Source: Haliea sp.
GTDB lineage: Bacteria; Pseudomonadota; Gammaproteobacteria; Pseudomonadales; Halieaceae
Length of the DNA: 59,408 nt
Assembly: GCA_024642265.1 (NCBI GenBank)
Contig: JAHEBL010000014.1
Coordinates: 1-59,408, forward strand
Reading direction: 5' to 3'
The notes under the pieces: model-generated
Database searches by the model: none
Seen by the model: only the letters and a program-made list of their open reading frames with translations
Told to the model about the DNA's origin: nothing
Part shown: one piece after another, positions 22,655 to 31,047 of the stretch
Position numbering within the stretch: position 1 is the first letter of the stretch
Layout of the letters: each line of letters starts with the position of its first letter
Made by a program: the position numbers and the translations under genes

Positions 22655-23491
22655 TTATTTACCCTTTATCTCCAGCAGGAATTCATACAACTGCTTTTTT
22701 CGCAAACCGGTCAGATCCGCCACCACCCCCGCGGCGGTTTTGGCGGGCAGTTCACGCGCCAGTCGCTGCAGCAGTGCCGCGGCCTCGGGGGTCACCTCGG
22801 TGGCCCGCTCCCGCGCGCCTGCTACCAGCAGCACAATCTCACCCTTGCGCTGGTTGCTGTCATCCGCGACAAACCCCGCCAGCTCCGCGAGACTGCCGCG
22901 CCGAATGGTTTCAAACGCCTTGGTGACCTCACGGGCCAGCACGGCCTCGCGCCCTGGGCCGAAGGCCTCGACCATGGCCTGCAGGCTCTCCAGCACACGG
23001 TGCGGTGCCTCGTAGAAAACCAGGGTGGCGGTTTCGCCGACCAGGCTGGCCAGGCGCCTGTCCCGGGCGCCGGCGCGGGCAGGTAAAAAGCCCTCAAACA
23101 GAAAGCGGTCAGTGGCCAGCCCCGATGCGCTGAGCGCTGCGACAGCCGCGCATGCGCCTGGAACCGGATGCACTGCGAAGCCTGCATCCTGCATGGCGCG
23201 CACCAGGCGGTAGCCCGGGTCAGAAATCAGCGGAGTGCCTGCATCCGATACCAGCGCCACACTGCCCCCGCCGCCAATGCATTCGGCAATTTTTCCCACA
23301 GCCCGCTCATCACTGTGATCGTGGTATGCCATAACCGGCGTGGCTATAGCATAATGCTGCAGCAGCCGCTGGCTGTGGCGGGTGTCTTCAGCCGCGATAA
23401 GATCAACTCCCTGTAACACCTGCACCGCCCGGGCGGACAGGTCGCCCAGGTTACCAATAGGTGTCGCCACAACATAAAGACCCGAATCCAC
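22655..23491 (-). CDS. rsmI: 16S rRNA (cytidine-1402-2'-O)-methyltransferase RsmI
   Basis: 278 residues from the GTG at 23489-23491, with AAGGGG about 5 nt upstream. Tetrapyrrole-methylase fold: LYVVATPIGNLGDLSARA at the start, then AEDTRHSQRLL, SDAGTPLISDPGYRLV and VFYEAPHRV. Adds the 2'-O-methyl on C1402 of 16S rRNA, the base also modified by RsmH. Divergent from lpoA across a 112-bp gap, the same arrangement as in E. coli. Confidence 0.97.
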   Translation of the reverse strand: MDSGLYVVATPIGNLGDLSARAVQVLQGVDLIAAEDTRHSQRLLQHYAIATPVMAYHDHSDERAVGKIAECIGGGGSVALVSDAGTPLISDPGYRLVRAMQDAGFAVHPVPGACAAVAALSASGLATDRFLFEGFLPARAGARDRRLASLVGETATLVFYEAPHRVLESLQAMVEAFGPGREAVLAREVTKAFETIRRGSLAELAGFVADDSNQRKGEIVLLVAGARERATEVTPEAAALLQRLARELPAKTAAGVVADLTGLRKKQLYEFLLEIKGK

Positions 23492-23501
23492 AGTTTCCCC
23501 T

Positions 23502-23507
23502 TATAAT
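23502..23507 (+). promoter_or_regulatory. Candidate -10 element for lpoA
   Basis: A perfect TATAAT on the plus strand about 100 bp upstream of lpoA, between two divergent genes. No recognisable -35 at 16-18 bp, so the assignment is tentative. Confidence 0.3.
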
Positions 23508-23603
23508 GTGTCCCCACCAGCACGGCGGGTGAGCGCTTCGCAGCACGTCGGCGGGACCGCATTCACTTGCTGTGATCCACGAAATCAACCGGTAAAGCAT
23601 AAC

Positions 23604-25421
23604 ATGAGACAAAACCTGACCAGCCGTTTCCCCCGAGTTGCGCAACTCGGCATCAGCCTGGTATTGCTGGGCCTGTGGGGCTGCGGCAGTGAGCCAGTAA
23701 AGACGCCCGAGCCCGAGCCCACACCACCTGTCGTGGAGCAGCAGCCACCCGTGGCTCCAGTCAGGGACACGCTGACACTGCCCCCCAGCGCTTACAGCGC
23801 ACAGTTCCTCAAGGCTGACGAGCTGCTGGCAGCCAATCAGTGGATGGCCGCCAGCGAAGTGCTCGCGACCATACCGGTGACCGGCAGAAGCCCCTCTGAC
23901 GGCGTCTATATGGTCTACATGCAGGCTCGGATCGACTATATACGGGGCGAGCAGGGGCAGGCACTGGCACTGCTGGACTCCCTCAATTACGCGGGCATCG
24001 ACCCCGCGCAACGCTACCGTATCCTGAACCTGCGGCGCTACATCCTGCAGATGTCGGGCGACTACATCGAAAGTGCCCGGCTGGGGGACGAGGTTCTGCG
24101 CCTTGCGCCGGCGGCTGACGCTCCCGCCCTGAAGCGCAGTATCTGGCGCGACCTGCAGAGAATCGACACCGGGCAACTGCAGGAAGCAGCGGTTGCGGCT
24201 GCCGATAGGCGTTGGCAGGACTGGCTGGAGCTCGCGCTGCTGAGCCGCGCACCGCTGGCCACGCAAATGCAAAGTCTCCCCCAGTGGCTACAGAACAACC
24301 CGCAACACCCAGCGGCAAATCCCCTGCCGGGTGGCCTTGGCTACCTGCTCAACCCGCCCCCGGGATCGCAAAAAGTGGCGCTGATCCTGCCCCTGAGCGG
24401 ACGGCTCGCGCCCGCGGGCAGGGCTGTGCGTGATGGATACCTGGCCAATTACTATGCATCGCGGGACAGTGGCGCCCCCCCGATCGAAGTATCGGTACTG
24501 GACCAGGACAGTTTCGGTTCCGCCAGCGCAGCCTATGACGCCGCTCTGGCGCAGGGCGCCAGCATCGTAGTGGGCCCGCTGAGCAAGCAGGCCGTAGCCG
24601 AGCTTAACAGTCGAGCGGACCGCACGATTCCAGTGCTGGCCCTGAACCGGCTGGATGGTGAGGAGGTCACAGCTCCGGGCAACAGTGCCCTGGTCCAGTT
24701 CGCACTTGCGCCCGAGGATGAAGCTCGCGACATCGCCACCCTGGCCTTCGGCCAGGGTGCCCGCACCGCGCTGATCATGCGACCGGCGGGCGAGTGGGGC
24801 AGCAAGGTGGCGGAGGCGCTTATCGAACGCTGGCAGGCGCTGGGCGGCAATATCGCCAACAGCGTGACCTACAACGGCCGGGAGGACTACTCGGATAGCG
24901 TCAAGGATGCACTTGGCATACCGGCAAGTGAGCAGCGCGCCCAGGAAGTCGGTGGCATTTTCGGCTCCAGGCTCGAGTTCAACGCGCGCCGACGCCAGGA
25001 CGTGGACGCTATCTTCCTGCTCAGCAGCAACGGCGCCGAGGCGCGGTCCCTGAAGCCACTGCTCGCATTCCACTACGCCGCCTCGGTGCCGGTATACGCC
25101 ATCTCAAGTATCTACAGTGGCATTACAGACCCCAGGGATCGAGACCTGGACGGCGTCCGGCTTGTCGAAATGCCCTGGTTACTGGGTGGCAGTGCCGAGC
25201 TGAGGAATACCCTTGCAGCCGGCAGCACCGACAGCTACACGCGCCTCAACGCGCTGGGAGCCGACGCGTTCCTGGTTCAGTCCCAGTTCCTGCGCCTGCA
25301 GGCGGGAGCTGATGCCCTGTTCCTTGGCAACACCGGGCTGTTGAGCATGGACCCGCAATTGCAGATCGAACGAGAGTTGACACCGGCCGAATTTGACGAC
25401 GGCGAGGTGACGCGACAGTAG
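23604..25421 (+). CDS. lpoA: Outer-membrane lipoprotein activator of PBP1A, LpoA
   Basis: 605 residues from the ATG at 23604. Lipoprotein signal: a hydrophobic run ending in L-W-G-C with C27 as the lipidated residue, followed by a Pro/Glu linker. The N-terminal half (about 50-240) is helical, TPR-like; the C-terminal half from about residue 255 (KVALILPLSGRLAPAGRAVRDGY) is a periplasmic-binding-protein-like domain, the part known to stimulate PBP1A. First gene of the lpoA-yraN-diaA-dolP group, as in E. coli, divergent from rsmI. Confidence 0.95.
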   Translation: MRQNLTSRFPRVAQLGISLVLLGLWGCGSEPVKTPEPEPTPPVVEQQPPVAPVRDTLTLPPSAYSAQFLKADELLAANQWMAASEVLATIPVTGRSPSDGVYMVYMQARIDYIRGEQGQALALLDSLNYAGIDPAQRYRILNLRRYILQMSGDYIESARLGDEVLRLAPAADAPALKRSIWRDLQRIDTGQLQEAAVAAADRRWQDWLELALLSRAPLATQMQSLPQWLQNNPQHPAANPLPGGLGYLLNPPPGSQKVALILPLSGRLAPAGRAVRDGYLANYYASRDSGAPPIEVSVLDQDSFGSASAAYDAALAQGASIVVGPLSKQAVAELNSRADRTIPVLALNRLDGEEVTAPGNSALVQFALAPEDEARDIATLAFGQGARTALIMRPAGEWGSKVAEALIERWQALGGNIANSVTYNGREDYSDSVKDALGIPASEQRAQEVGGIFGSRLEFNARRRQDVDAIFLLSSNGAEARSLKPLLAFHYAASVPVYAISSIYSGITDPRDRDLDGVRLVEMPWLLGGSAELRNTLAAGSTDSYTRLNALGADAFLVQSQFLRLQAGADALFLGNTGLLSMDPQLQIERELTPAEFDDGEVTRQ

Positions 25422-25462
25422 CTAAACTGCCGGCTTCCACCCGCAGCGAGGAGGACGCCGGC

Positions 25463-25822
25463 ATGACTTCCCCCGGAAACGACTACGAGGACCTGGCGGC
25501 CCGCTGGCTGCAGGGTCGGGGTATGCGCTTGCTGGCACGGAATTTCCGCGCGAAAACCGGGGAGATCGACATCATCGCAAGGGACCGCGAGCACCTGGTG
25601 TTTCTCGAGGTCAGGGCGCGCAGCAACCGGAATTTCAGCTCTGCCGCCGGCTCCGTGGACAGGCGCAAGCAGCAGCGCATAGTGCGCACCGCCCAACTGT
25701 TCCTGCAGCGCCACTCCGAGCTGGCCCGCATGCCCTGCCGATTTGACGTGATCGCGTTCGAGCCGCGACAATCCGGGGACAGCCTCGCTATCCGCTGGAT
25801 ACCCGGGGCATTCACCGCATAA
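25463..25822 (+). CDS. yraN: UPF0102 family protein YraN (putative endonuclease fold)
   Basis: 119 residues. YraN-family signature: NDYEDLAARWLQGRGM at the start, then RAKTGEIDIIARD and LVFLEVRARS, which form the restriction-endonuclease-like core (E, D, ExK-type residues; here ExR). Function not firmly known for the family. A GAGGAG ribosome site about 9 nt before the ATG and its position between lpoA and diaA support the start. Confidence 0.93.
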   Translation: MTSPGNDYEDLAARWLQGRGMRLLARNFRAKTGEIDIIARDREHLVFLEVRARSNRNFSSAAGSVDRRKQQRIVRTAQLFLQRHSELARMPCRFDVIAFEPRQSGDSLAIRWIPGAFTA

Positions 25823-25846
25823 CAGCGGCATTTAAAGAGTCATTAT

Positions 25847-26446
25847 ATGGGCTACTACGACATCATCGCCGAAAACTTCCAGAGCACCATTGAAACCATT
25901 GCCATGTCAGTGGACTCACTGGCCGAGTGTATCGGCCGGGCCAGCGAGCTGATGGTGGAGGCGCTGCTGCAGGATCGCAAGATCATCACCTGCGGCAATG
26001 GGGTGGATGGCGCCCTGGCACAGCTGTTCGCCTGTAATCTGATCAGCCGCTATGAACACGACAGGCCCGCCCTGCCAGCCCTGGCGCTGAACAGTGACGG
26101 CGCGGGCATGACCGCCATCGCAGACAATGGTGGCCTCAACGATATCTACTCCAGGCAACTGCGCGCGCTGGGGCAGGCAGGTGACGTGCTGCTGTGTATC
26201 AGCAGTACCGGACAGGCCAATAACCTGCTCCGGGCAGTGCAGGCCGGCCACGAGCGCGATATGGCCGTGGTCATGCTGTCCAGCGCCACGGACGGTGAAT
26301 TTGGCACACTGTTGCAACAGGGCGATGTCGAGATACGGGTCGACAGCCTGCGGCGACCCCGGGTGGTGGAATTGCACACCATGACTATTCACTGCCTCTG
26401 CCAGCTGATAGAGCACAGCATTTTCGGCAGTTACAGCCAGGAATAA
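25847..26446 (+). CDS. diaA: SIS-domain protein DiaA (DnaA initiator-associating protein)
   Basis: 199 residues, a single SIS domain close to E. coli DiaA over its whole length (RPALPALALNSD, RALGQAGDVLLCIS, ELHTMTIHCLCQLIEHS) and in the same yraN-diaA-dolP setting. DiaA tetramers bind DnaA and promote timely replication initiation. The phosphosugar loop, GNGTSAANAQH in E. coli, reads GNGVDGALAQL here: the serine and histidine are lost, so sugar-isomerase activity is very unlikely. The alternative label GmhA is disfavoured for this reason. Confidence 0.88.
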   Translation: MGYYDIIAENFQSTIETIAMSVDSLAECIGRASELMVEALLQDRKIITCGNGVDGALAQLFACNLISRYEHDRPALPALALNSDGAGMTAIADNGGLNDIYSRQLRALGQAGDVLLCISSTGQANNLLRAVQAGHERDMAVVMLSSATDGEFGTLLQQGDVEIRVDSLRRPRVVELHTMTIHCLCQLIEHSIFGSYSQE

Positions 26447-26449
26447 AGC

Positions 26450-27022
26450 ATGACCCGAAACATCCTCACCTTCAGCTTTTGTACCTGCCTGCTGCTGCCC
26501 GGTTGCGGCAGCATGCTGAAGACAATGCACGCGGACCCGATTCAGGACGAGCCCGGCGAGCGCACACTGGCACGGCAGATCGAGGATGAGAGCATAGAGA
26601 CCAAGGCCGAGGTAAACATCCACGCCGCCAACGAGGCTTTCCATGAGTCCAACCTGGCCATCGTCAGTTACAACGGTTATGTCCTGCTTGCCGGCCAGGT
26701 CCCCACGGAAGCGCTTAAAAGCCAGGCCACCGATGTGGCGCGCAAGATCAAGGGGGTGCGGCGGATCTACAACGAGCTGGAGATCGCCTCTCCCAGCTCC
26801 GCGATAACCCGCTCAAGCGACACCTGGATCACCACCAAGGTGAAAACCTGGCTGCTGGGACGCTCCGACACCGAGGGAACCCGCGTCAAGGTGGTGACGG
26901 AGAACGGTGTGGTATACCTGATGGGTCTGGTGACCCGCGAAGAGGCACAGCGCATATCGGACGTTGCTGCCGGCATGTCCGGCGTGCAGCGGGTAGTCCG
27001 CCTGTTCGAACTGATTGACTAG
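26450..27022 (+). CDS. dolP: BON-domain outer-membrane lipoprotein DolP (YraP)
   Basis: 190 residues. Lipoprotein signal with LLPGC and lipidated C19, then two BON domains (about 45-115 and 120-190; LAIVSYNGYVLLAGQVPTEA and VVTENGVVYLMGLV are the BON cores). DolP binds anionic phospholipid and supports outer-membrane integrity and BAM function. Starts 3 bp after diaA. A small GGCGCC-GGAAA-GGCACC hairpin (27024-27040) lies just past the stop. Confidence 0.92.
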   Translation: MTRNILTFSFCTCLLLPGCGSMLKTMHADPIQDEPGERTLARQIEDESIETKAEVNIHAANEAFHESNLAIVSYNGYVLLAGQVPTEALKSQATDVARKIKGVRRIYNELEIASPSSAITRSSDTWITTKVKTWLLGRSDTEGTRVKVVTENGVVYLMGLVTREEAQRISDVAAGMSGVQRVVRLFELID

Positions 27023-27023
27023 A

Positions 27024-27040
27024 GGCGCCGGAAAGGCACC
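27024..27040. terminator. Small hairpin between convergent dolP and sspB
   Basis: GGCGCC-GGAAA-GGCACC makes a 6-bp stem (one G-T pair) in the 18-bp gap between two converging genes. No clear T-tract on either side, so terminator function is only suggested by position. Confidence 0.3.
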
Positions 27041-27427
27041 TTACTTGACGATTTTCAGGGAGGGACGCCCCTCGGGCTTGATCGGGTCGGGCGGCGGCTC
27101 GTCCGGCGGATCAGTGGACTCCTCGGGCTCAAACACCATGCCCTGGCCATTCTCCCTGGCGTAAATACCCACCACAGCGGTGATCGGTACGTAGATGTCG
27201 GTAGCCACTCCGCCAAAGCGGCCGTTGAAGGCCATCGCATCGTTGCCGATATCAAGGTCCATCACGGCCCCGGGCGAAATATTGAGCACTATCTGGCCGT
27301 CCTTCACAAACTGCTGGGGCACCATGACATCCGCCGCCGTAGCGTCCACCAGTACGTACGGCGTGCAATCGTTGTCCACGATCCACTCGTACAACGCGCG
27401 CATAATATAGGGACGGCTGGGCGTCAT
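27041..27427 (-). CDS. sspB: ClpXP adaptor / stringent starvation protein B (SspB)
   Basis: 128 residues. The N-terminal SspB fold (RPYIMRALYEWIVDNDCTPYVLV, QIVLNISPGAV, RFGGVATDIYVP) delivers ssrA-tagged and other substrates to ClpXP. An acidic/proline linker leads to a C-terminal ClpX-binding tail (RPSLKIVK), the known XB motif form. Follows sspA by 31 bp. Confidence 0.97.
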   Translation of the reverse strand: MTPSRPYIMRALYEWIVDNDCTPYVLVDATAADVMVPQQFVKDGQIVLNISPGAVMDLDIGNDAMAFNGRFGGVATDIYVPITAVVGIYARENGQGMVFEPEESTDPPDEPPPDPIKPEGRPSLKIVK

Positions 27428-27458
27428 TCCTTATCGCCGTGCAGCAGCGCGAGCGCCC

Positions 27459-28091
27459 CTAGAGGCGCATTTCCCGCTCCTGCTCGGTCAGACTCTCCTG
27501 GAAGGAGTCCCGGTTGAACAGGGAATCCATATAGGCGAGCAGCGGCTTGGACTGCTTGCTGGAGCGGATATCGATACCCAGTGCCGGCAGGCGCCACAGG
27601 ATAGGTGCCATGCAACAATCCACCAGGGTAAATTCGTCGCTCATGAAGAAAGGCTTTTCAGCGAAGATCGGCGCTATACCCATGATGCTTTCCCGCAATT
27701 CCTTGGTGGCTTTTTTCACCACATTGTCACTGCGGGAGTGCAGGATCGACTCCACCAGGCTGCACCAGTCTTTCTCTATCCGGTGGATGTAAAGGCGGCT
27801 TTCGGCCCGGGCCACAGGATAGACGGGCAACAGCGGCGGGTGTGGGAACCGCTCGTCCAGGTACTCCATCATCACCTTGGATTCGTACAGCACCAACTCC
27901 CTGTCCACCAACGTGGGCAGGCTGTTATAGGGGTTGAGGTCTGCCAACTCTGCCGGAGGGTGGGTCGCATCCGCCTCGATCAGGTCTACCGTCACGCCTT
28001 TTTCCGCGAGGACAATGCGAACACGGTGACTGAACTGGCTTGTGTTATCGGAGAAAAAGGTCATCGAAGACCGCTTTGCCACAACACCCAT
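27459..28091 (-). CDS. sspA: Stringent starvation protein A (SspA)
   Basis: 210 residues, glutathione-S-transferase fold without GST activity; binds RNA polymerase and helps stress and stationary-phase transcription. Thioredoxin-like half (MTFFSDNTSQFSHRVRIVLAEKGV, NPYNSLPTLVDRELVLYES), then the helical half. GAGGA about 8 nt before the ATG at 28089-28091. Lies after the bc1 genes, as in Pseudomonas. Confidence 0.97.
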   Translation of the reverse strand: MGVVAKRSSMTFFSDNTSQFSHRVRIVLAEKGVTVDLIEADATHPPAELADLNPYNSLPTLVDRELVLYESKVMMEYLDERFPHPPLLPVYPVARAESRLYIHRIEKDWCSLVESILHSRSDNVVKKATKELRESIMGIAPIFAEKPFFMSDEFTLVDCCMAPILWRLPALGIDIRSSKQSKPLLAYMDSLFNRDSFQESLTEQEREMRL

Positions 28092-28170
28092 CGGGGGATT
28101 CCTCAGTTATTTCTTGGGTAAAACGAGACAGCGCGGCTACTGGCCGCGCTGCAGCAACATATCTCGGGGA

Positions 28171-30210
28171 TCAGTGTACGTCTTTCCAGTATTCCCGGTT
28201 GAGCAGGGAAGCCAACACGAAAAACAGGGCGATAAACAACAGTACATAGGTACCAATGCGATGGCGATCTGCCACCATGGGCTCACTGGTGTAGGCCAGG
28301 AAGTTTACCAGGTCGTACATGGCGCCATCGAACTCTTCAGGCGTCATCTCGCCGGCTTCAGCAATACTGAAACGCCCGCAGGGGTCTTCCAGAATATCCT
28401 CACCGGTGAGGGGGTCGCGCTTCACACCACCGTTGTGAGCACTGACCGGGCCCATCGCGCACTCCTGCATGCCCTGCAATTCAAGCAGCACGTGCGGCAT
28501 GCCGACGTCCTTGAATACCTTGTTGTTGACGCCATAGGGGCGGGAGGGGTCCTTGTAAAAGGTGCGCAGGTAGGTGTACAACCACTCCGGCTGGCGGGCC
28601 CGGGATACCAGGGTGAGGTCCGGCGGGTTGGCGCCGAACCAGGCCTTGGCGTTGCCATCATCCATCGCGTTTTCCATCAACGCACCGATCTTGGTGTTGG
28701 GATCAAACATAAGGTTGGCCTCGAACAGATCCTCCGGAATACCGAGATCCGCTGCCACCCGATTGTAACGGGCGTACTGTAGCGAGTGGCACCCCATGCA
28801 GTAGTTCATATACAACTTGGCGCCGTTTTGCAGGGACGCTTTGTCATGAGGATTTACCGCTATCTCATCGCAGGGCATGCTGCCGCAGTGGAACTCGGAC
28901 TCGGCACCTACCGCTTTCAGCGGCAGGATAGTCAATGCCAGGATCAGCGCAAGCCCACCCATACTGCCCCAGAAGCCGATGCCACCGTCCATGGTAACCC
29001 GCTTGGGCACCGGTTTGGTCTTGTCCATCGAACTCCAGATCGGCATCAACAGGAAGAAGGCAAAGTAGATGATTGAACAGATCTGGGCCAGCGAGGTCCG
29101 CGCGGGGGTCGGGGCCTTGACCCCGAGCACACCCAGAATCAGGAAGGACGCGGTGAACAGCACCAGCATCACCTTGGTGATATTGCCGCGATAACGCCAG
29201 GAATTGACCGGGCTGCGGTCCAGCCAGGGCAACATGAAGGGTATGGCGACCGATGCCGCAAAGGCGACAAATCCCCAGAACTTGTCCGGCACCGCCCGCA
29301 GCACCGAGTAAAACGGCGTGAAGTACCACACGGGCGCGATGTGCGCGGGAGTCTTGAGTGAGTTGGCTTCCTCAAAGTTGGCGAACTCAAGGAAATAGCC
29401 ACCCATCTCCGGGAGGAAGAAGACGATTGCGCAGAACACGAACAGGAATACCCCGAGCGCCTGCAGGTCGTGTACGGAGTAGTAGGGATGGAAAGCGATG
29501 CCATCCAGCGGAATACCGTTCTGGTCCTTGACCTTTTTGATGTCAACGCCATCGGGGTTATTGGAACCGACCTCGTGCAGGGCCAGCAGGTGCAGCACTA
29601 CCAGGGCGAGCAACACGATAGGCAGCGCCACCACGTGCAGGGCGAAGAACCGGTTCAGGGTTATCCCGGAAATCAGGTAGTCACCGCGGATCCAGGTCAC
29701 CAGGTCGTCACCCACTACCGGAATGGCACCAAACAGGGAGATGATCACCTGGGCGCCCCAGTAGGACATCTGGCCCCAGGGCAGCACATAGCCCACGAAA
29801 GCCTCGGCCATCAGGGCGACAAAGATCAACATGCCGAAGATCCAGATCAGCTCCCGCGGTTTCTTGTAAGAGCCGTACAGCAGGGCGCGGAACATGTGCA
29901 GGTACACCACCACGAAGAAGGCAGAGGCACCCGTGGAGTGCATGTAGCGCAGTATCCAGCCGTAATCCACGTCCCGCATGATGTACTCGACGGAGGCGAA
30001 TGCGCCTTCCTGGCTGGGGTTGTAACTCATGGTCAGCCAGATACCCGTCAACAGCTGGTTGACCAGCACGATCAGGGACAGGAAGCCGAAGTAATACCAG
30101 AAATTGAAATTCTTGGGGGCATAGTACTTGCCCATGTGGGTGTCCCACGCACGCACAATCGGCAGGCGTGCATCAACCCAGTCGCGTAATCCCACAAGCA
30201 TATTGATCAT
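28171..30210 (-). CDS. petBC: Fused cytochrome b / cytochrome c1 of the bc1 complex
   Basis: 679 residues in one uninterrupted frame from the ATG at 30208-30210, which shares one base with the petA stop (TGATG). Residues about 1-405 are a complete cytochrome b: heme ligands H91, H105, H192 and H207, and the Qo motif as PVWY (293-296). It then runs into a hydrophobic c1 leader ending V-G-A at 436 (a good signal-peptidase site) and a cytochrome c1 domain with CMGCH at 471-475 and a C-terminal membrane anchor (about 650-670). Electron transfer from quinol to cytochrome c. In most gammaproteobacteria petB and petC are separate genes; the rhizobial fbcH polyprotein, cleaved after translation, is the known parallel. 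Confidence 0.96.
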   Translation of the reverse strand: MINMLVGLRDWVDARLPIVRAWDTHMGKYYAPKNFNFWYYFGFLSLIVLVNQLLTGIWLTMSYNPSQEGAFASVEYIMRDVDYGWILRYMHSTGASAFFVVVYLHMFRALLYGSYKKPRELIWIFGMLIFVALMAEAFVGYVLPWGQMSYWGAQVIISLFGAIPVVGDDLVTWIRGDYLISGITLNRFFALHVVALPIVLLALVVLHLLALHEVGSNNPDGVDIKKVKDQNGIPLDGIAFHPYYSVHDLQALGVFLFVFCAIVFFLPEMGGYFLEFANFEEANSLKTPAHIAPVWYFTPFYSVLRAVPDKFWGFVAFAASVAIPFMLPWLDRSPVNSWRYRGNITKVMLVLFTASFLILGVLGVKAPTPARTSLAQICSIIYFAFFLLMPIWSSMDKTKPVPKRVTMDGGIGFWGSMGGLALILALTILPLKAVGAESEFHCGSMPCDEIAVNPHDKASLQNGAKLYMNYCMGCHSLQYARYNRVAADLGIPEDLFEANLMFDPNTKIGALMENAMDDGNAKAWFGANPPDLTLVSRARQPEWLYTYLRTFYKDPSRPYGVNNKVFKDVGMPHVLLELQGMQECAMGPVSAHNGGVKRDPLTGEDILEDPCGRFSIAEAGEMTPEEFDGAMYDLVNFLAYTSEPMVADRHRIGTYVLLFIALFFVLASLLNREYWKDVH

Positions 30211-30806
30211 CAGGCTGCCTCCCAATCCACGCCAATTACCAGGACATCGTCACCCTCGAAGGTATACGGGGGTACCACCAGGTTCGCCGACGCCGGAACG
30301 CCCGAGTAAACCCGCCCGGAAAGGTCAAACTTGGAACCGTGACAGGGGCAGAAGAAACCGCCCTGCCAGTCCTTGCCGCCCAGGTCAGCAGCGCCTACTT
30401 CCGGCCGGAATTTTGGCGCACACCCCAGGTGGGTGCACAGGCCGACGATTACCAGCAGGTTGGGCTTGATGGAGCGGTCCACTCCCTTGATATATTCCGG
30501 CTGCTCCGACACCAGCGAGTCCGGATCCTTGAGCAGGCCGTCGAGGTTGGGCAGCTCCGCCAGCTGTGCATCGGTGCGATTCACCACGTAAACCGGCTTG
30601 CCGCGCCATTCCACCACCACCATCTGTCCAGGTTCGAGCTTGCTGACATCTGCCTTGACCGGTGCGCCCGCCGCCTTCGCCTTGGCGGAAGGGTTCCAGG
30701 ATCCGACAAAGGGAACGGCAATACCCACCACGCCGGCCACACCCACAGCACTGGTGGCCGCCGTCAGGAACTTTCTCCTGCCGGAGTTTATGACATCGGT
30801 ACTCAT
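30210..30806 (-). CDS. petA: Rieske iron-sulfur subunit of cytochrome bc1 (PetA)
   Basis: 198 residues. N-terminal twin-arginine-type leader (GRRKFLT) continuing into a membrane anchor, then the Rieske domain with the 2Fe-2S ligand boxes CTHLGC and CPCHGS. Accepts an electron from quinol and passes it to cytochrome c1. First gene of the bc1 operon, directly coupled to the petB-petC fusion; candidate promoter at 30883-30911. Confidence 0.98.
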   Translation of the reverse strand: MSTDVINSGRRKFLTAATSAVGVAGVVGIAVPFVGSWNPSAKAKAAGAPVKADVSKLEPGQMVVVEWRGKPVYVVNRTDAQLAELPNLDGLLKDPDSLVSEQPEYIKGVDRSIKPNLLVIVGLCTHLGCAPKFRPEVGAADLGGKDWQGGFFCPCHGSKFDLSGRVYSGVPASANLVVPPYTFEGDDVLVIGVDWEAA

Positions 30807-30882
30807 GCTTTTCTCTCCTGATTGCCCGCCACTGCACCACCGCTTTTACGGCCCTGGTTCAGCTCTTCCCAAAAAGGTTGGA

Positions 30883-30911
30883 ATGGTAATGATTTTGCCC
30901 TGTTCTTACAA
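30883..30911 (-). promoter_or_regulatory. Candidate petA promoter
   Basis: TTGTAA (complement 30906-30911), exact 17-bp spacer, TACCAT (complement 30883-30888); each box matches 4 of 6. An 18-bp-armed inverted repeat sits immediately upstream. Confidence 0.45.
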
Positions 30912-30915
30912 GGAG

Positions 30916-30937
30916 AACCCTTTGACACCAAAGGGTT
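30916..30937. repeat. Perfect 9-bp inverted repeat upstream of petA
   Basis: AACCCTTTG-ACAC-CAAAGGGTT, a perfect 9-bp stem with a 4-nt loop, placed 5 bp upstream of the candidate petA -35 and 30 bp beyond the rpsI terminator. It may be an operator or a second-stage terminator; the downstream T-run on the plus strand is only 4 nt. Confidence 0.6.
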
Positions 30938-30966
30938 TTCTGCGCCATCCGGGGCCATCTGCCGGC

Positions 30967-31000
30967 AAAAAAAACGCCCGGGCTGACAAACAGCCGGGCG
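30967..31000 (-). terminator. Intrinsic terminator of the rplM-rpsI operon
   Basis: Coding strand: CGCCCGGCTG-TTTGT-CAG(C)CCGGGCG followed by eight T. A GC-rich 10-bp stem with one bulge and a full U-tract, 47 bp after the rpsI stop. Confidence 0.92.
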
Positions 31001-31047
31001 CTTCAGATACTCCCGAGATTCCCGCGGCACGCGGGGCCTCTGGCCGC

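Noticed and set aside
28900-29050. Sequencing error as the cause of the petB-petC fusion
   Set aside because: The linking region encodes a sensible cytochrome b tail and a proper c1 leader in one frame. An error would have had to remove a stop without disturbing either. It cannot be fully excluded without reads.
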